A stretch of DNA of 11,202 nt from Rhodanobacteraceae bacterium (GCA_025928735.1 JAICIW010000038.1:1-11202); one strand, 5' to 3'. Positions 1-6,868 are shown, counted from the stretch's first letter. Numbers and translations are program-made. Notes: generated from the sequence alone by a model not told the origin.

Positions 1-79
1 GCGGCGCTTGCCGCGCCCGCACTACGTGCGAGCACTAGTGCAATCAGCAGAGTCGCGGGGGGGATAGTCTGCGTTTCAT
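1..79 (-). pseudogene. 5' end of a probable secreted protein, frame-broken at a G7 tract (partial)
   Basis: An ATG at 79-77 follows a strong ribosome binding site (AAGGAG, 6 bases away). The reading from this ATG (MKRRLSPP...) hits a TGA at 46-44. If one base is added in the run of seven C (minus strand; 57-63 on plus), the frame continues as ATLLIALVLARSAGAASA, a textbook hydrophobic signal-peptide core with a small-residue cleavage region, open to the window edge. No ATG in the second frame has a usable ribosome site; only a distant TTG at 128-126 is available. I infer the first residues of an exported protein, broken by a real or sequencing indel. The rest of the gene lies outside the window, so its function is unknown. 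It is the next gene after the small beta-rich protein on the same strand. Confidence 0.45.
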
Positions 80-171
80 GATGCTCTCCTTCTGGGTTTG
101 CGGCGGGATTGCCGTGGTGAAACAGCAATGAATCACTTCACACGTCCCCCACGTGACACTGTGTATTCGTA

Positions 172-507
172 TCACTTGTTCTTGATGCTCGGGCCTGTTG
201 CTTGCGCGCGCGGGCTGGAGGCGGCTGTACTGTATTGTTTTCCGTTGAGTGTTACGACGATGGTGTAGGCGTAATAGACCGCCGGGCCATTGTTCTGGTT
301 GTCGTCGGTAACCGTAATCTCACTGGCGCTCACACTTGGGGTACCGAACGGTGGATTGGGCAACCCTGACAACGATGTAAACGTGAAAGTCTGGTTGGAA
401 GCACGTTCCCATTTGATCGTCTGATTGCCGTTGTTGACGTCGTGTATCTGCGGATTCACGGTGACAGGTGGATTGGCGCTGGTATCGAGCGAAACTTGCA
501 CGGCCAT
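172..507 (-). CDS. Small beta-rich, Ig-like hypothetical protein next to the TIR-TPR gene
   Basis: This is a 111-residue protein that I do not firmly recognise. The start is set at the internal ATG (507) because AGGAG lies 7 bases before it; the open frame runs further upstream but into the TIR gene. It has no signal peptide, membrane segment or cysteine. The sequence alternates polar and hydrophobic residues in strand-like blocks (VTVNP, TIKWE, FTFTS, EITVTDDNQNN, YYAYTIVVTLNGKQYST), as expected of a single Ig-like or cupredoxin-like beta sandwich. It vaguely resembles small proteins annotated 'DP-EP family' in related bacteria, but this is a memory-level match only. It begins 55 bases after the TIR-TPR stop on the same strand, so co-transcription is likely. 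Hand count over 241-480 gives about 53% GC, well below the core genes of the window, which hints at acquired DNA. Confidence 0.75.
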   Translation of the reverse strand: MAVQVSLDTSANPPVTVNPQIHDVNNGNQTIKWERASNQTFTFTSLSGLPNPPFGTPSVSASEITVTDDNQNNGPAVYYAYTIVVTLNGKQYSTAASSPRAQATGPSIKNK

Positions 508-562
508 GACACATCTCCTGTACGAATGCGGCGCTAGGGCGGGCCGCGGCGCCTGAACGTCT

Positions 563-2860
563 TCAATGCTTGCCGGTAGCCGGTCGCAAATTGCCGGCCA
601 TGGATGGAGCATTCGAGGCATTCGATAGACTGTTTTGCATGATCTGCGCAATCCGCCCCTGAAACGCTGCATTGACCGGATAGTCGATGTGCTTGCCCAC
701 CAGCAGCGCCACGAAGTCCGGTGTGCGATAACCCATCGCGTTCAGCCTCGCGATGATCGGGCGCGCGGCCTCAGTCTGGTCGAGGCGCAGCAAGGCTTCC
801 ACGTATGCGACAAGAAAGTTCGGGTCGTCGCCGGCGCGCAACGCGGGTTGCAGCAGGTCGCGCGCCTGTGTCCAGTAGTGTCGTGCGGTGATGTTGTCGT
901 CGCGCCGTGCGGCGACTTGTCCAAGCACCAGATGCGCCTGCGCGTCGAGTAGCAGATCACTACGATCATCCGGCGCTTTGGCGCGCAATGGTCCGATGAT
1001 GCCGACGGCAGACTGCGCTGAAGCCAGCGTCGCCGCGTCATCGTGCCGTGCCAGTTGCAGCCGCGCGCTTTCCAGTTGCGCTTGTGACAGTTCCTGCTGG
1101 AAATCGCTGCTGATGCTATCTTTTTTCAGTAATCCTTCGAGCGTTTGTACGGCTTGATCGTTCGCGCCTTGTGCCTCGTCGAGCCTGCCCAGTTGCCGCA
1201 ACAGTCCACCCGCCTGCTGGCTGTAGAGCGCGAAGTATTCTTGCCAGCCTGTGTTGGTAGGATCGAAGGCAAGCAGTGTCTTTGCTTGCGTGACGGCTTC
1301 GTCGGTGTAGCGCAAACCCGCAGCTATTTCGCCGGACCATGCGAGCGTGCGGCCGAGGATCGCATTGTTGATCAGCAAATTCTCCAATGCGGAGCGATTG
1401 CTTGCATCCTGCGACGCCGACTTCGCCTTGATGCGATGCTCGGCGAGATAGTCTGCGATCGCCTGATCGAGCTGGCCGCGTTCCAGCGCCAGTTTGCCAA
1501 GATTGTCCCAGCTATCGCCCGAATACTCTTGCCATGTGGGATTACGTGGCTCGGTTGCAGCGAGGAGTCGATGGAGCTTCAACGACGCTTCGTATTCGAT
1601 TTGCGCGCTTTGGAAATTTCCACGTGCTTCCAGCACGTGGCCGATGTTGTTCCTTATCAGCGCCAGGTCAGCTGTTGTTTTACTGTCTCGGGGCTCGGTA
1701 CTGTGCACTTTTTGCAGCAACGTGCTGGCCGTTTGCCAATTCTTGAGCGCGCCGCTCAGATCGCCCCGCTGCCAAAACGACACGCCGACCATGTTCAGGC
1801 CCTCGGCCCAAGTCGCTTGGCGGCGTGTGTCGTCGGGTGCACGCCGCGCCAGCTCCGCCGCCAGTGCAGCGGCCGATTGGTACGCTTTGATCGAATTCGC
1901 AAGTTGCCCGTGCGCTTCGGTCATCACGATGCCGATCTTGTCCAGCGCCTTCACCCGCATTTCCAGCGCGGCATCGCTGGCGTCGGCGGGCGGCAGCGAC
2001 GCGAAATAGGCCAGTGCCTTGTCGTCCACCGCCTGCATGATGTCGAGGCGGTGCACCTGATCGAGCTTGTCATTGAGATCGCCGAGCATGAAGCCGACCA
2101 GGCCCTCGGCCTGTTTCTGCCGGCGTACGGCGGCCTGTTTTGCGACCACGGCTTCTTGTTGCGCAATGACCGCGCGATGGCGCGAAACTAGCGCGTACAC
2201 GGCCAGCACGCTGGTCACCGCCATCACGCACACGGCGAGCGCGGTGATCGCGGTCATGCGCCGAATGCGCCGTTGTTGCTCGCGCTGCTTCAGCGCGTCG
2301 AAGCCGACGTCGAGCATGCCGGCGATCAGTTTCAGTTTGGCGTTGGGCTTGCCGTCCTTGCCGGGGCGCGCATCGGCGGCGATGGGCTCGGTGCGTTCGT
2401 GCGTGGGCCGTCCGTCCGCATCGGTGGCAAAGCGCAGCGCCGGGCAGAAACATTCCTCGGTTGCGCGGCCGAACAGATCGGTGGCGTTCGGCTCGCCGTC
2501 CACGATCAGGCAGAAGATGCGCGCGGCGCGACCCATGCGCTTGTACGCCAGCACTTCCTCGTTGACCCAGCGCGAAGCAGCCGACGCGGGCGAGCAGATC
2601 ACGATCAGGTTTTCAGATTGCGCGAGCGCCTGATTGATCTTGCTGCCAAGCTCAGGCGAGCTGGACAGTTCCTCGCGGTCGCGGAAGATCGGATTCAGCC
2701 GGCGGGGAATTTCACCGTGTGCAGTCTTCGTTCCAATCAGCCGCGAGGGCACGCGATACGTTTCCAGCGCCTTGTGCAGCCAGTCCGCCCACGCCTTGTC
2801 GCGATGGCTGTAGCTGATGAAGGCGCGATAGGTGAAGCGGGCAACCAACGCATCGGGCAT
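563..2860 (-). CDS. TIR domain / single transmembrane helix / TPR-repeat protein
   Basis: The 765-residue product has four parts. A TIR domain (about 8-145) starts YRAFISYSHRDKAWADWL, has IFRDREELSSS at 58-68 and ends its core with LIVICSP...SRWVNEEV (85-103); E101 or E102 sits where catalytic glutamates of TIR NADases lie. A single hydrophobic helix spans about 202-225, preceded by an arginine-rich stretch (RRIRR), predicting the TIR domain in the cytosol and the rest outside. A linker (251-290, FMLGDLNDKL...DKALAYF) resembles one seen in other bacterial TIR and kinase proteins with TPRs. Eight consecutive repeats of 48 residues (first one 49) fill 303-687. The ATG at 2860 is preferred because the TIR fold starts just after it; AGGG lies about 9 bases upstream. 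The open frame extends to 2950 without recognisable domain sequence. Role: probably signalling or anti-phage defence through NAD+ cleavage (inference). Confidence 0.9.
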   Translation of the reverse strand: MPDALVARFTYRAFISYSHRDKAWADWLHKALETYRVPSRLIGTKTAHGEIPRRLNPIFRDREELSSSPELGSKINQALAQSENLIVICSPASAASRWVNEEVLAYKRMGRAARIFCLIVDGEPNATDLFGRATEECFCPALRFATDADGRPTHERTEPIAADARPGKDGKPNAKLKLIAGMLDVGFDALKQREQQRRIRRMTAITALAVCVMAVTSVLAVYALVSRHRAVIAQQEAVVAKQAAVRRQKQAEGLVGFMLGDLNDKLDQVHRLDIMQAVDDKALAYFASLPPADASDAALEMRVKALDKIGIVMTEAHGQLANSIKAYQSAAALAAELARRAPDDTRRQATWAEGLNMVGVSFWQRGDLSGALKNWQTASTLLQKVHSTEPRDSKTTADLALIRNNIGHVLEARGNFQSAQIEYEASLKLHRLLAATEPRNPTWQEYSGDSWDNLGKLALERGQLDQAIADYLAEHRIKAKSASQDASNRSALENLLINNAILGRTLAWSGEIAAGLRYTDEAVTQAKTLLAFDPTNTGWQEYFALYSQQAGGLLRQLGRLDEAQGANDQAVQTLEGLLKKDSISSDFQQELSQAQLESARLQLARHDDAATLASAQSAVGIIGPLRAKAPDDRSDLLLDAQAHLVLGQVAARRDDNITARHYWTQARDLLQPALRAGDDPNFLVAYVEALLRLDQTEAARPIIARLNAMGYRTPDFVALLVGKHIDYPVNAAFQGRIAQIMQNSLSNASNAPSMAGNLRPATGKH

Positions 2861-2993
2861 GGCGACACCCTGCGAAAACGTCAAACCGTCCCTGGCAGGA
2901 CGCGATCGTCGGGCGCGGGGCGCTGGCGGGTCGCCGCGATCCGGCTGCAATGAATCGCGCTGCGAACGCTAGCACAAAATGTGAACTGCGTCG

Positions 2994-3022
2994 GTTTTAT
3001 GAAAATTTCAATAATCTTTCAA
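2994..3022 (-). promoter_or_regulatory. Candidate sigma-70 promoter for the TIR-TPR gene
   Basis: On the minus strand TTGAAA (3022-3017) and TAAAAC (2999-2994) are separated by 17 bases in an unusually A/T-rich patch of this GC-rich window. The -35 box overlaps the last codons of the GNAT gene. The start codon at 2860 would be about 125 bases from the predicted transcript start, a rather long leader. The -10 match is only 4 of 6, so this is a weak call. Confidence 0.35.
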
Positions 3023-3505
3023 TGGTTTGGCCATCCTGATCAGGTCGGTCATGAAGCCGGCGCGTTCATACAGGTCGCGAGCCCGGGCGTTGGCAGGAAA
3101 TACGCTGAGTGTCAGGCCTTTGCAATGGTTCCTGCGCGCCCATGTTTCGGCATGCGCAAGCAACGCGCGGCCGATGCCGCGGCCATCCTGGCCGGCCGCC
3201 ACCGCAAGATCGGAAATGTGGCAGGCGCGCGCGCCGGAAAAGAAATCGCGTTGCACCTGCAGGTGCAGGAAGCCGACGCGTGCGCGTTCCACACCGGTTT
3301 CTTCCGCCACGAAGAAATGATCCGCGGGTGGCGCATCGCGCAAGGCGCGTTCGATGTCGGCCTGGATGCCGGCCAGCGTTTCGCGCTTGCGCCGACTCTT
3401 TGGCAGCGTGAAGCCGACGAATCGCGGCGCCAGCGAAAGGATGAAGCTGGTGTCGTCCGGTGTGGCGGGGCGGATTTCGAAGGATGGTCTGTGTGGTTTC
3501 GGCAC
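3008..3505 (-). CDS. GNAT family N-acetyltransferase
   Basis: This 165-residue single-domain protein has the length of a typical Gcn5-related acetyltransferase, which moves an acetyl group from acetyl-CoA to an amine. The substrate cannot be told. The fold is visible from FEIRPATPDD (beta1) through HFFVAEE...ARVGFLHLQV (beta2-3), the acetyl-CoA-binding motif HISDLAVAAGQDGRGIGRAL (96-115) and the C-terminal ANARARDLYERAGF (138-151), classic for the family. The start is GTG (3505), chosen because AAGGAG lies 8 bases upstream. The residue usually R or Q three before the first pyrophosphate-binding glycine is D107. It is upstream of the TIR-TPR gene on the same strand, with 147 bases between, and nothing ties their functions together. 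Confidence 0.9.
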   Translation of the reverse strand: MPKPHRPSFEIRPATPDDTSFILSLAPRFVGFTLPKSRRKRETLAGIQADIERALRDAPPADHFFVAEETGVERARVGFLHLQVQRDFFSGARACHISDLAVAAGQDGRGIGRALLAHAETWARRNHCKGLTLSVFPANARARDLYERAGFMTDLIRMAKPLKDY

Positions 3506-3525
3506 AGCGCGCGCTCCTTTTCATT

Positions 3526-3635
3526 CGTCATTCCGGGCCATGCCGGTTTCATCGGCGAGTGTATCCGCCCCATTTTTCGCATTCGAGGGTGTCAAACCGA
3601 TTCCGGATCGCCGCTGCGCGGCGTCCGGAATGACG
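3526..3635. repeat. REP-doublet-like element bounded by 11-bp inverted repeats
   Basis: CGTCATTCCGG (3526-3536) and its exact reverse complement CCGGAATGACG (3625-3635) bound a 110-bp non-coding stretch between the acyl-CoA dehydrogenase and GNAT genes. Nested at the right end is a strong hairpin: ATTCCGGA (3600-3607) plus CGCCGC (3609-3614) pair with GCGGCG (3618-3623) plus TCCGGAAT (3624-3631) around a TGC loop, with one bulged T. This head-to-head arrangement matches REP doublets (REPIN/BIME) spread by RAYT transposases in proteobacteria. There is no RAYT gene in the window. It may also act as a terminator or mRNA stabiliser for the dehydrogenase transcript. Confidence 0.65.
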
Positions 3636-3670
3636 ACAAAAGAGCGCTCCATCTGGCGAACGCCGCCTGC

Positions 3671-5464
3671 CTACCCGAACAATGCATCCGGCATCGCGAA
3701 AATGCTGTCCGCACCTGCCTGCATTGCGGCAAGATGGATGCGGGTGCGCGGCAGGATGCGATCGAAGTAGAAACGCGCGGTCAGGCGCTTGGCCTGCTTG
3801 AAGTCTTCGGATTGCGAGGATGCATCCGCCGCGACCACGCTTCGCGCCCATGCGTAGGCCAGCGCGACATAGCCCGAATAGAACAAGTAGTCGACCGCCG
3901 CCGCACCGACTTCGTCCGCATTGCCTGCCGCGCGCCCTCCGACTGCCTGGGTGACGTCGGCCCATTCCTTGGCAATGCCTGCCAGCGGCGCGACGAATGC
4001 CTTCAGTGCGTCGTCGTTCGCGTGTTGCGTGCAGAACGCGGCAATCTCTTCCAGGAACAACTTCAGACCCGCGCCCTGCTGCTGCATGACCTTGCGACCG
4101 AGCAGATCCAGCGCCTGGATTTGCGTGGTGCCCTCGTAGATCGTGGTGATGCGCGCATCGCGCGCGTATTGTTCCATGCCGTGTTCGGCGATGTAGCCAT
4201 GGCCGCCGTAGATCTGCAGCGCGAGGCTGGTGCACTCGTTGGCGTTCTCGGTGAGCAGCGCCTTGACGATTGGTGTCAGGAACGACATCAGCACTTCCGC
4301 GCGCTTCACTTCGTTTTCGTCGGTCGAGCGGTGCTGGATGTCGACCAGTACCGCGGCAGACAGCCCCAATGCCCGGCCGCCCTCGATCAACGCTTTCTGC
4401 GTCAGCAGCATCCGGCGAATGTCGCCGTGCACGATCAACGGATCGGCGGGCTTGTCGGGAAACTTCGCGCCCGAAAGCGAGCGCATCTGCAGGCGTTCGC
4501 GCGCGTAGGACAGCGCGTTCTGGTACGCGCGTTCGGACAGTGCCAATCCTTGCAAGCCGACCGCGAGGCGCGCGGTGTTCATCATGGTGAACATCGCATT
4601 CAGACCCTTGTTGGGCTCGCCGATCAACCAACCCTGCGCGCCGTCGAAGTTCAGCACGCACGTGGCCGAACCCTTCAAGCCCATCTTGTGCTCGATGGAA
4701 CCGCAACGCACACCATTGCGTTCCCCCTTCGCGCCGTCCTTGCCGACCTTGAACTTCGGCACGATGAACAGCGAAATGCCCTTCACGCCCTTCGGCGCAT
4801 CCGGCAGTCGCGCCAGCACCAAGTGCACGATGTTGTCGGTGAAGTCGTGTTCGCCGGCGGTGATGAAAATCTTGGTGCCGCTGATCGCATAGCTGCCGTC
4901 GTCGCTCGGTTCGGCGCGGGTTTTCAAAAGGCCGAGATCGGAACCGCAATGCGGTTCGGTCAGGCACATCGTGCCGGTCCATTCGCCCGAAACGATGCGC
5001 TTCAGGAAGGCGTCCTTTTGCCAATCTTCGCCGTGCACGCGCAGCGCCTCGGTGGCGCCGTGCGAGAGCAACGGGTAGGTGCCCCACGCGAGGTTGGCCG
5101 AATCGATCATTTCCTTGACCGGCGCGCCGATCGTCTCCGGGAGCCCTTGGCCACCATAGGCCTCGGGCGCAGTGAGGCCGGCCCAGCCGCCTTCCACGTA
5201 TTGCCGGTAGGCCTCCTTGAAGCCTTGTGGCGCCTTCACTTCGGCGGTGGCCTTGTCGAAGCTGCAACCCTGCTGGTCGCCGATTTCGTTGAGCGGCGCC
5301 AGCACGGCTTGCGAAAACTTTGCGGCCTCGTCCAGCACCGCATCGATCAGTTCGCGGTTGAGGCCTTCGCAGCCTGGCAATTCGGCGAACAGCTTTTCGA
5401 CTTCCAGCAGGTCGTAAAGATCGAAGCGGATGTCGGCGAGCGGGGCGGTGTAATGGGTGGTCAT
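3671..5464 (-). CDS. Acyl-CoA dehydrogenase, long form with extra C-terminal domain (DmdC-like)
   Basis: The 597-residue flavoprotein introduces a 2,3 double bond into an acyl-CoA, passing electrons to ETF. Visible landmarks are MCLTEPHCGSDLG (166-178, FAD/substrate-binding middle domain), GTKIFITAGEHD (196-207), the C-terminal helical domain with QIYGGHGYIAEHGMEQYARD (417-436), and IYEGTTQIQ (442-450), whose E444 matches the family's catalytic glutamate. The additional about 120 residues after the normal C-terminus fit the 'acetyl-CoA dehydrogenase-like C-terminal' domain. That places it with the roughly 600-residue FadE/DmdC-type enzymes rather than the 380-residue forms. Start ATG at 5464 has AAGGA 6 bases upstream. 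Substrate chain length or type (fatty acyl-CoA or methylthiopropionyl-CoA) cannot be decided. It stands alone, without beta-oxidation genes nearby. Confidence 0.95.
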   Translation of the reverse strand: MTTHYTAPLADIRFDLYDLLEVEKLFAELPGCEGLNRELIDAVLDEAAKFSQAVLAPLNEIGDQQGCSFDKATAEVKAPQGFKEAYRQYVEGGWAGLTAPEAYGGQGLPETIGAPVKEMIDSANLAWGTYPLLSHGATEALRVHGEDWQKDAFLKRIVSGEWTGTMCLTEPHCGSDLGLLKTRAEPSDDGSYAISGTKIFITAGEHDFTDNIVHLVLARLPDAPKGVKGISLFIVPKFKVGKDGAKGERNGVRCGSIEHKMGLKGSATCVLNFDGAQGWLIGEPNKGLNAMFTMMNTARLAVGLQGLALSERAYQNALSYARERLQMRSLSGAKFPDKPADPLIVHGDIRRMLLTQKALIEGGRALGLSAAVLVDIQHRSTDENEVKRAEVLMSFLTPIVKALLTENANECTSLALQIYGGHGYIAEHGMEQYARDARITTIYEGTTQIQALDLLGRKVMQQQGAGLKLFLEEIAAFCTQHANDDALKAFVAPLAGIAKEWADVTQAVGGRAAGNADEVGAAAVDYLFYSGYVALAYAWARSVVAADASSQSEDFKQAKRLTARFYFDRILPRTRIHLAAMQAGADSIFAMPDALFG

Positions 5465-5488
5465 GACAGTCCTTCGTGATTGCATGAG

Positions 5489-5620
5489 GCCCTCTGCCGG
5501 GAGAGGCGGCCTTCGGCCGGGCGCGTAGCGCCGGGGTGACGGTACGCACCTCGCGCAATGTTTCACAAGTATCGAACCCTCACCCGCCCCTTCGGGGCAC
5601 CTTCTGCCGCGGGAGAGGGG
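5489..5620. repeat. Intergenic repeat rich in hairpins
   Basis: The gap between the lipoprotein stop and the dehydrogenase start holds two related motifs, CCCTCTGCCGGGAGAGG (5490-5506) and CTTCTGCCGCGGGAGAGGG (5601-5619). Each is close to CCTCTCCCGCGGGAGAGG, a dispersed intergenic motif I associate with Xanthomonadales genomes. Between them are the hairpins GGCC-TTC-GGCC (5509-5519) and GCCCC-TTC-GGGGC (5586-5598). Nothing here looks coding. It could terminate the lipoprotein/mod transcript, but no T-tract follows. Confidence 0.5.
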
Positions 5621-5627
5621 GTGAATC

Positions 5628-6122
5628 TCACCGCCAGATGTTCGAAACCCCGGGCACCGGCGACATGTAGCCCTTGCCGTCCAGCTTGAACGATTGCGCA
5701 CTGCCGGTCGTGCCCTTGCCGACCGAAAGCGAGCCCTTCAACTCGTATTGCACGGCATTGCGTTTGGCCGCAGCGAGCGCGGCGGCGCCGGCGGTGTCCG
5801 GTGTGAAGGTTGCGGTGGCGATATCGGCATCCATCGCAGGAATGTCCAGCGCGGGCGAGAGCGTGATGTGGCCGGCGGGCTTGTCGTCGAGCGTAAGATT
5901 CGCGTCGATCGAATACACATGCATGCCGGTGTCGTAGCTGTAATTCTGGAAGCGCACGATCGCGGCCCAGGTGCCGTCCGAGTTCACGGCGAGTTGCTGG
6001 ATGCTGGCGGTGGGTGGTTGCAGCTTGGTGCCGAGGCCCGTGCAGCCGGCGAGCAGCAGGGCGGCGCATGCCAGGATGGACACCCGTGCACGCGGCGCGG
6101 ATCGGGACGAACGGCGGGTCAT
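5628..6122 (-). CDS. LEA type 2 / WHy-like lipoprotein
   Basis: This 164-residue precursor has an arginine-rich n-region (MTRRSSRSAPRARV), a hydrophobic core and a lipobox LLAGC with C27 as the lipidated residue, so it is an envelope lipoprotein. Residue 28 is threonine, which does not signal inner-membrane retention. The mature part (LQPPTASIQQLAV, then DGTWAAIVRFQNYS and MHVYSIDANLTLDDKPAG) has the beta-strand pattern of LEA14/WHy domains in bacterial lipoproteins. These are thought to be stress-related; their molecular role is poorly known. ATG at 6122 has AAGGA 8 bases upstream. The start lies 38 bases downstream of the modC stop on the same strand, so it may be read from the mod operon, though a link to molybdate is not implied. 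Confidence 0.8.
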   Translation of the reverse strand: MTRRSSRSAPRARVSILACAALLLAGCTGLGTKLQPPTASIQQLAVNSDGTWAAIVRFQNYSYDTGMHVYSIDANLTLDDKPAGHITLSPALDIPAMDADIATATFTPDTAGAAALAAAKRNAVQYELKGSLSVGKGTTGSAQSFKLDGKGYMSPVPGVSNIWR

Positions 6123-6160
6123 CGTCGGGTTCCTTTTCGGCCAATCACTTCGTTGCTACT

Positions 6161-6868
6161 TTAACCCGTCGCGCGCGCGTTGGCCGCAACCGGAACACCC
6201 GATGCGGCGGTGGACGACTCGAACGCCGCGACGCTCTGGAGCGCAGCCAGGCGACCGTCTTCGATCAGCGCCACGCTGTCGGCCAGAGCGATCACCTCGT
6301 CGGGCTGGTGGCTGACCAGGATCGTGCTGAGCGTGAATCCGTGTTTGAGGCCGCGCAGGTGTTCCAGTACTTCCGCGCGCGCTTCGCGATGCAGGTTGGC
6401 CAGCGGTTCGTCCAGCAACAAGGCCTGCGGCTGGCGCAGCAAGGCGCGGCCGATCGCGACGCGGCGGATCTGTCCGCCGGAAAGTTGCCCGGGTTTGCGT
6501 TTCAGGAATGCGGACAGTTCCAGCAGGTGCACCACATCGTCGAAGTTTTGTCCGGCTGCAGTACGTGGCATGCCGTAGCGCAGGTTGTCGCGGACGCTCA
6601 AGTGCGGAAACAGCCGCGCGTCCTGAAACACCACGCCCAGGTTGCGCTGCGCGGGTGGCAGGTCGATATTCGCGTCGGCATCGAACAATGCATGACCGTC
6701 GATTGCGATGCGTCCGCGCCGCGGGCGCAGCAGTCCCGCGATCGCAAGCAGCGTGGAAGTCTTGCCGCAGCCGGAGGGGCCGAACAGTGCCAGGGCGCGC
6801 GCGGGCGAACACAACGACAACTCCAGCGAAAACTCGCCGCGTTGCAGCGCGAGATCGAGTTCGATCAT
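6161..6868 (-). CDS. modC: Molybdate ABC transporter ATP-binding protein, short form without TOBE domain
   Basis: ATPase of the ModABC importer, at the cytoplasmic face. The 235 residues show Walker A GPSGCGKT (30-37), the Q-loop in VVFQDARLFPHLSV (79-92, a very ModC-like stretch), signature LSGGQIRRVAIGRALL (129-144), Walker B ALLLDEP (149-155) and the H-loop SHQ (H187). Usual ModC proteins are about 350 residues with a C-terminal molybdate-binding TOBE (Mop) domain. This one stops soon after the ATPase core, and the next gene begins 38 bases later, so no frameshifted remnant is hidden there. The D-loop, normally ending in LD, reads LANLH, with H160 in place of aspartate. ATG (6868) overlaps the modB stop as ATGA, indicating translational coupling. 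Assignment to molybdate rests on the modA and modB neighbours. Confidence 0.92.
   Translation of the reverse strand: MIELDLALQRGEFSLELSLCSPARALALFGPSGCGKTSTLLAIAGLLRPRRGRIAIDGHALFDADANIDLPPAQRNLGVVFQDARLFPHLSVRDNLRYGMPRTAAGQNFDDVVHLLELSAFLKRKPGQLSGGQIRRVAIGRALLRQPQALLLDEPLANLHREARAEVLEHLRGLKHGFTLSTILVSHQPDEVIALADSVALIEDGRLAALQSVAAFESSTAASGVPVAANARATG

Noticed and set aside
1145..2191. 348-residue plus-strand frame inside the TIR-TPR gene
   Set aside because: Antisense to the regular 48-residue repeat region; no ribosome site and no recognisable domain.
2861..2950. N-terminal extension of the TIR-TPR protein by 30 residues
   Set aside because: The extra residues (proline/arginine-rich) do not look like a domain, and the TIR fold starts directly after the ATG at 2860.
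3600..3631. Intrinsic terminator of the dehydrogenase gene
   Set aside because: The hairpin is strong but no T-run follows on the minus strand; its symmetric ends fit a REP-like element better.
2981..5479. 832-residue open frame on the plus strand
   Set aside because: It is antisense to the acyl-CoA dehydrogenase and the GNAT gene, both with strong family motifs, and its own translation is low-complexity with no recognisable domain. High GC leaves long shadow frames.
3549..5558. 669-residue minus-strand frame overlapping the dehydrogenase
   Set aside because: It is the dehydrogenase DNA read in another frame, rich in arginine and without any motif.
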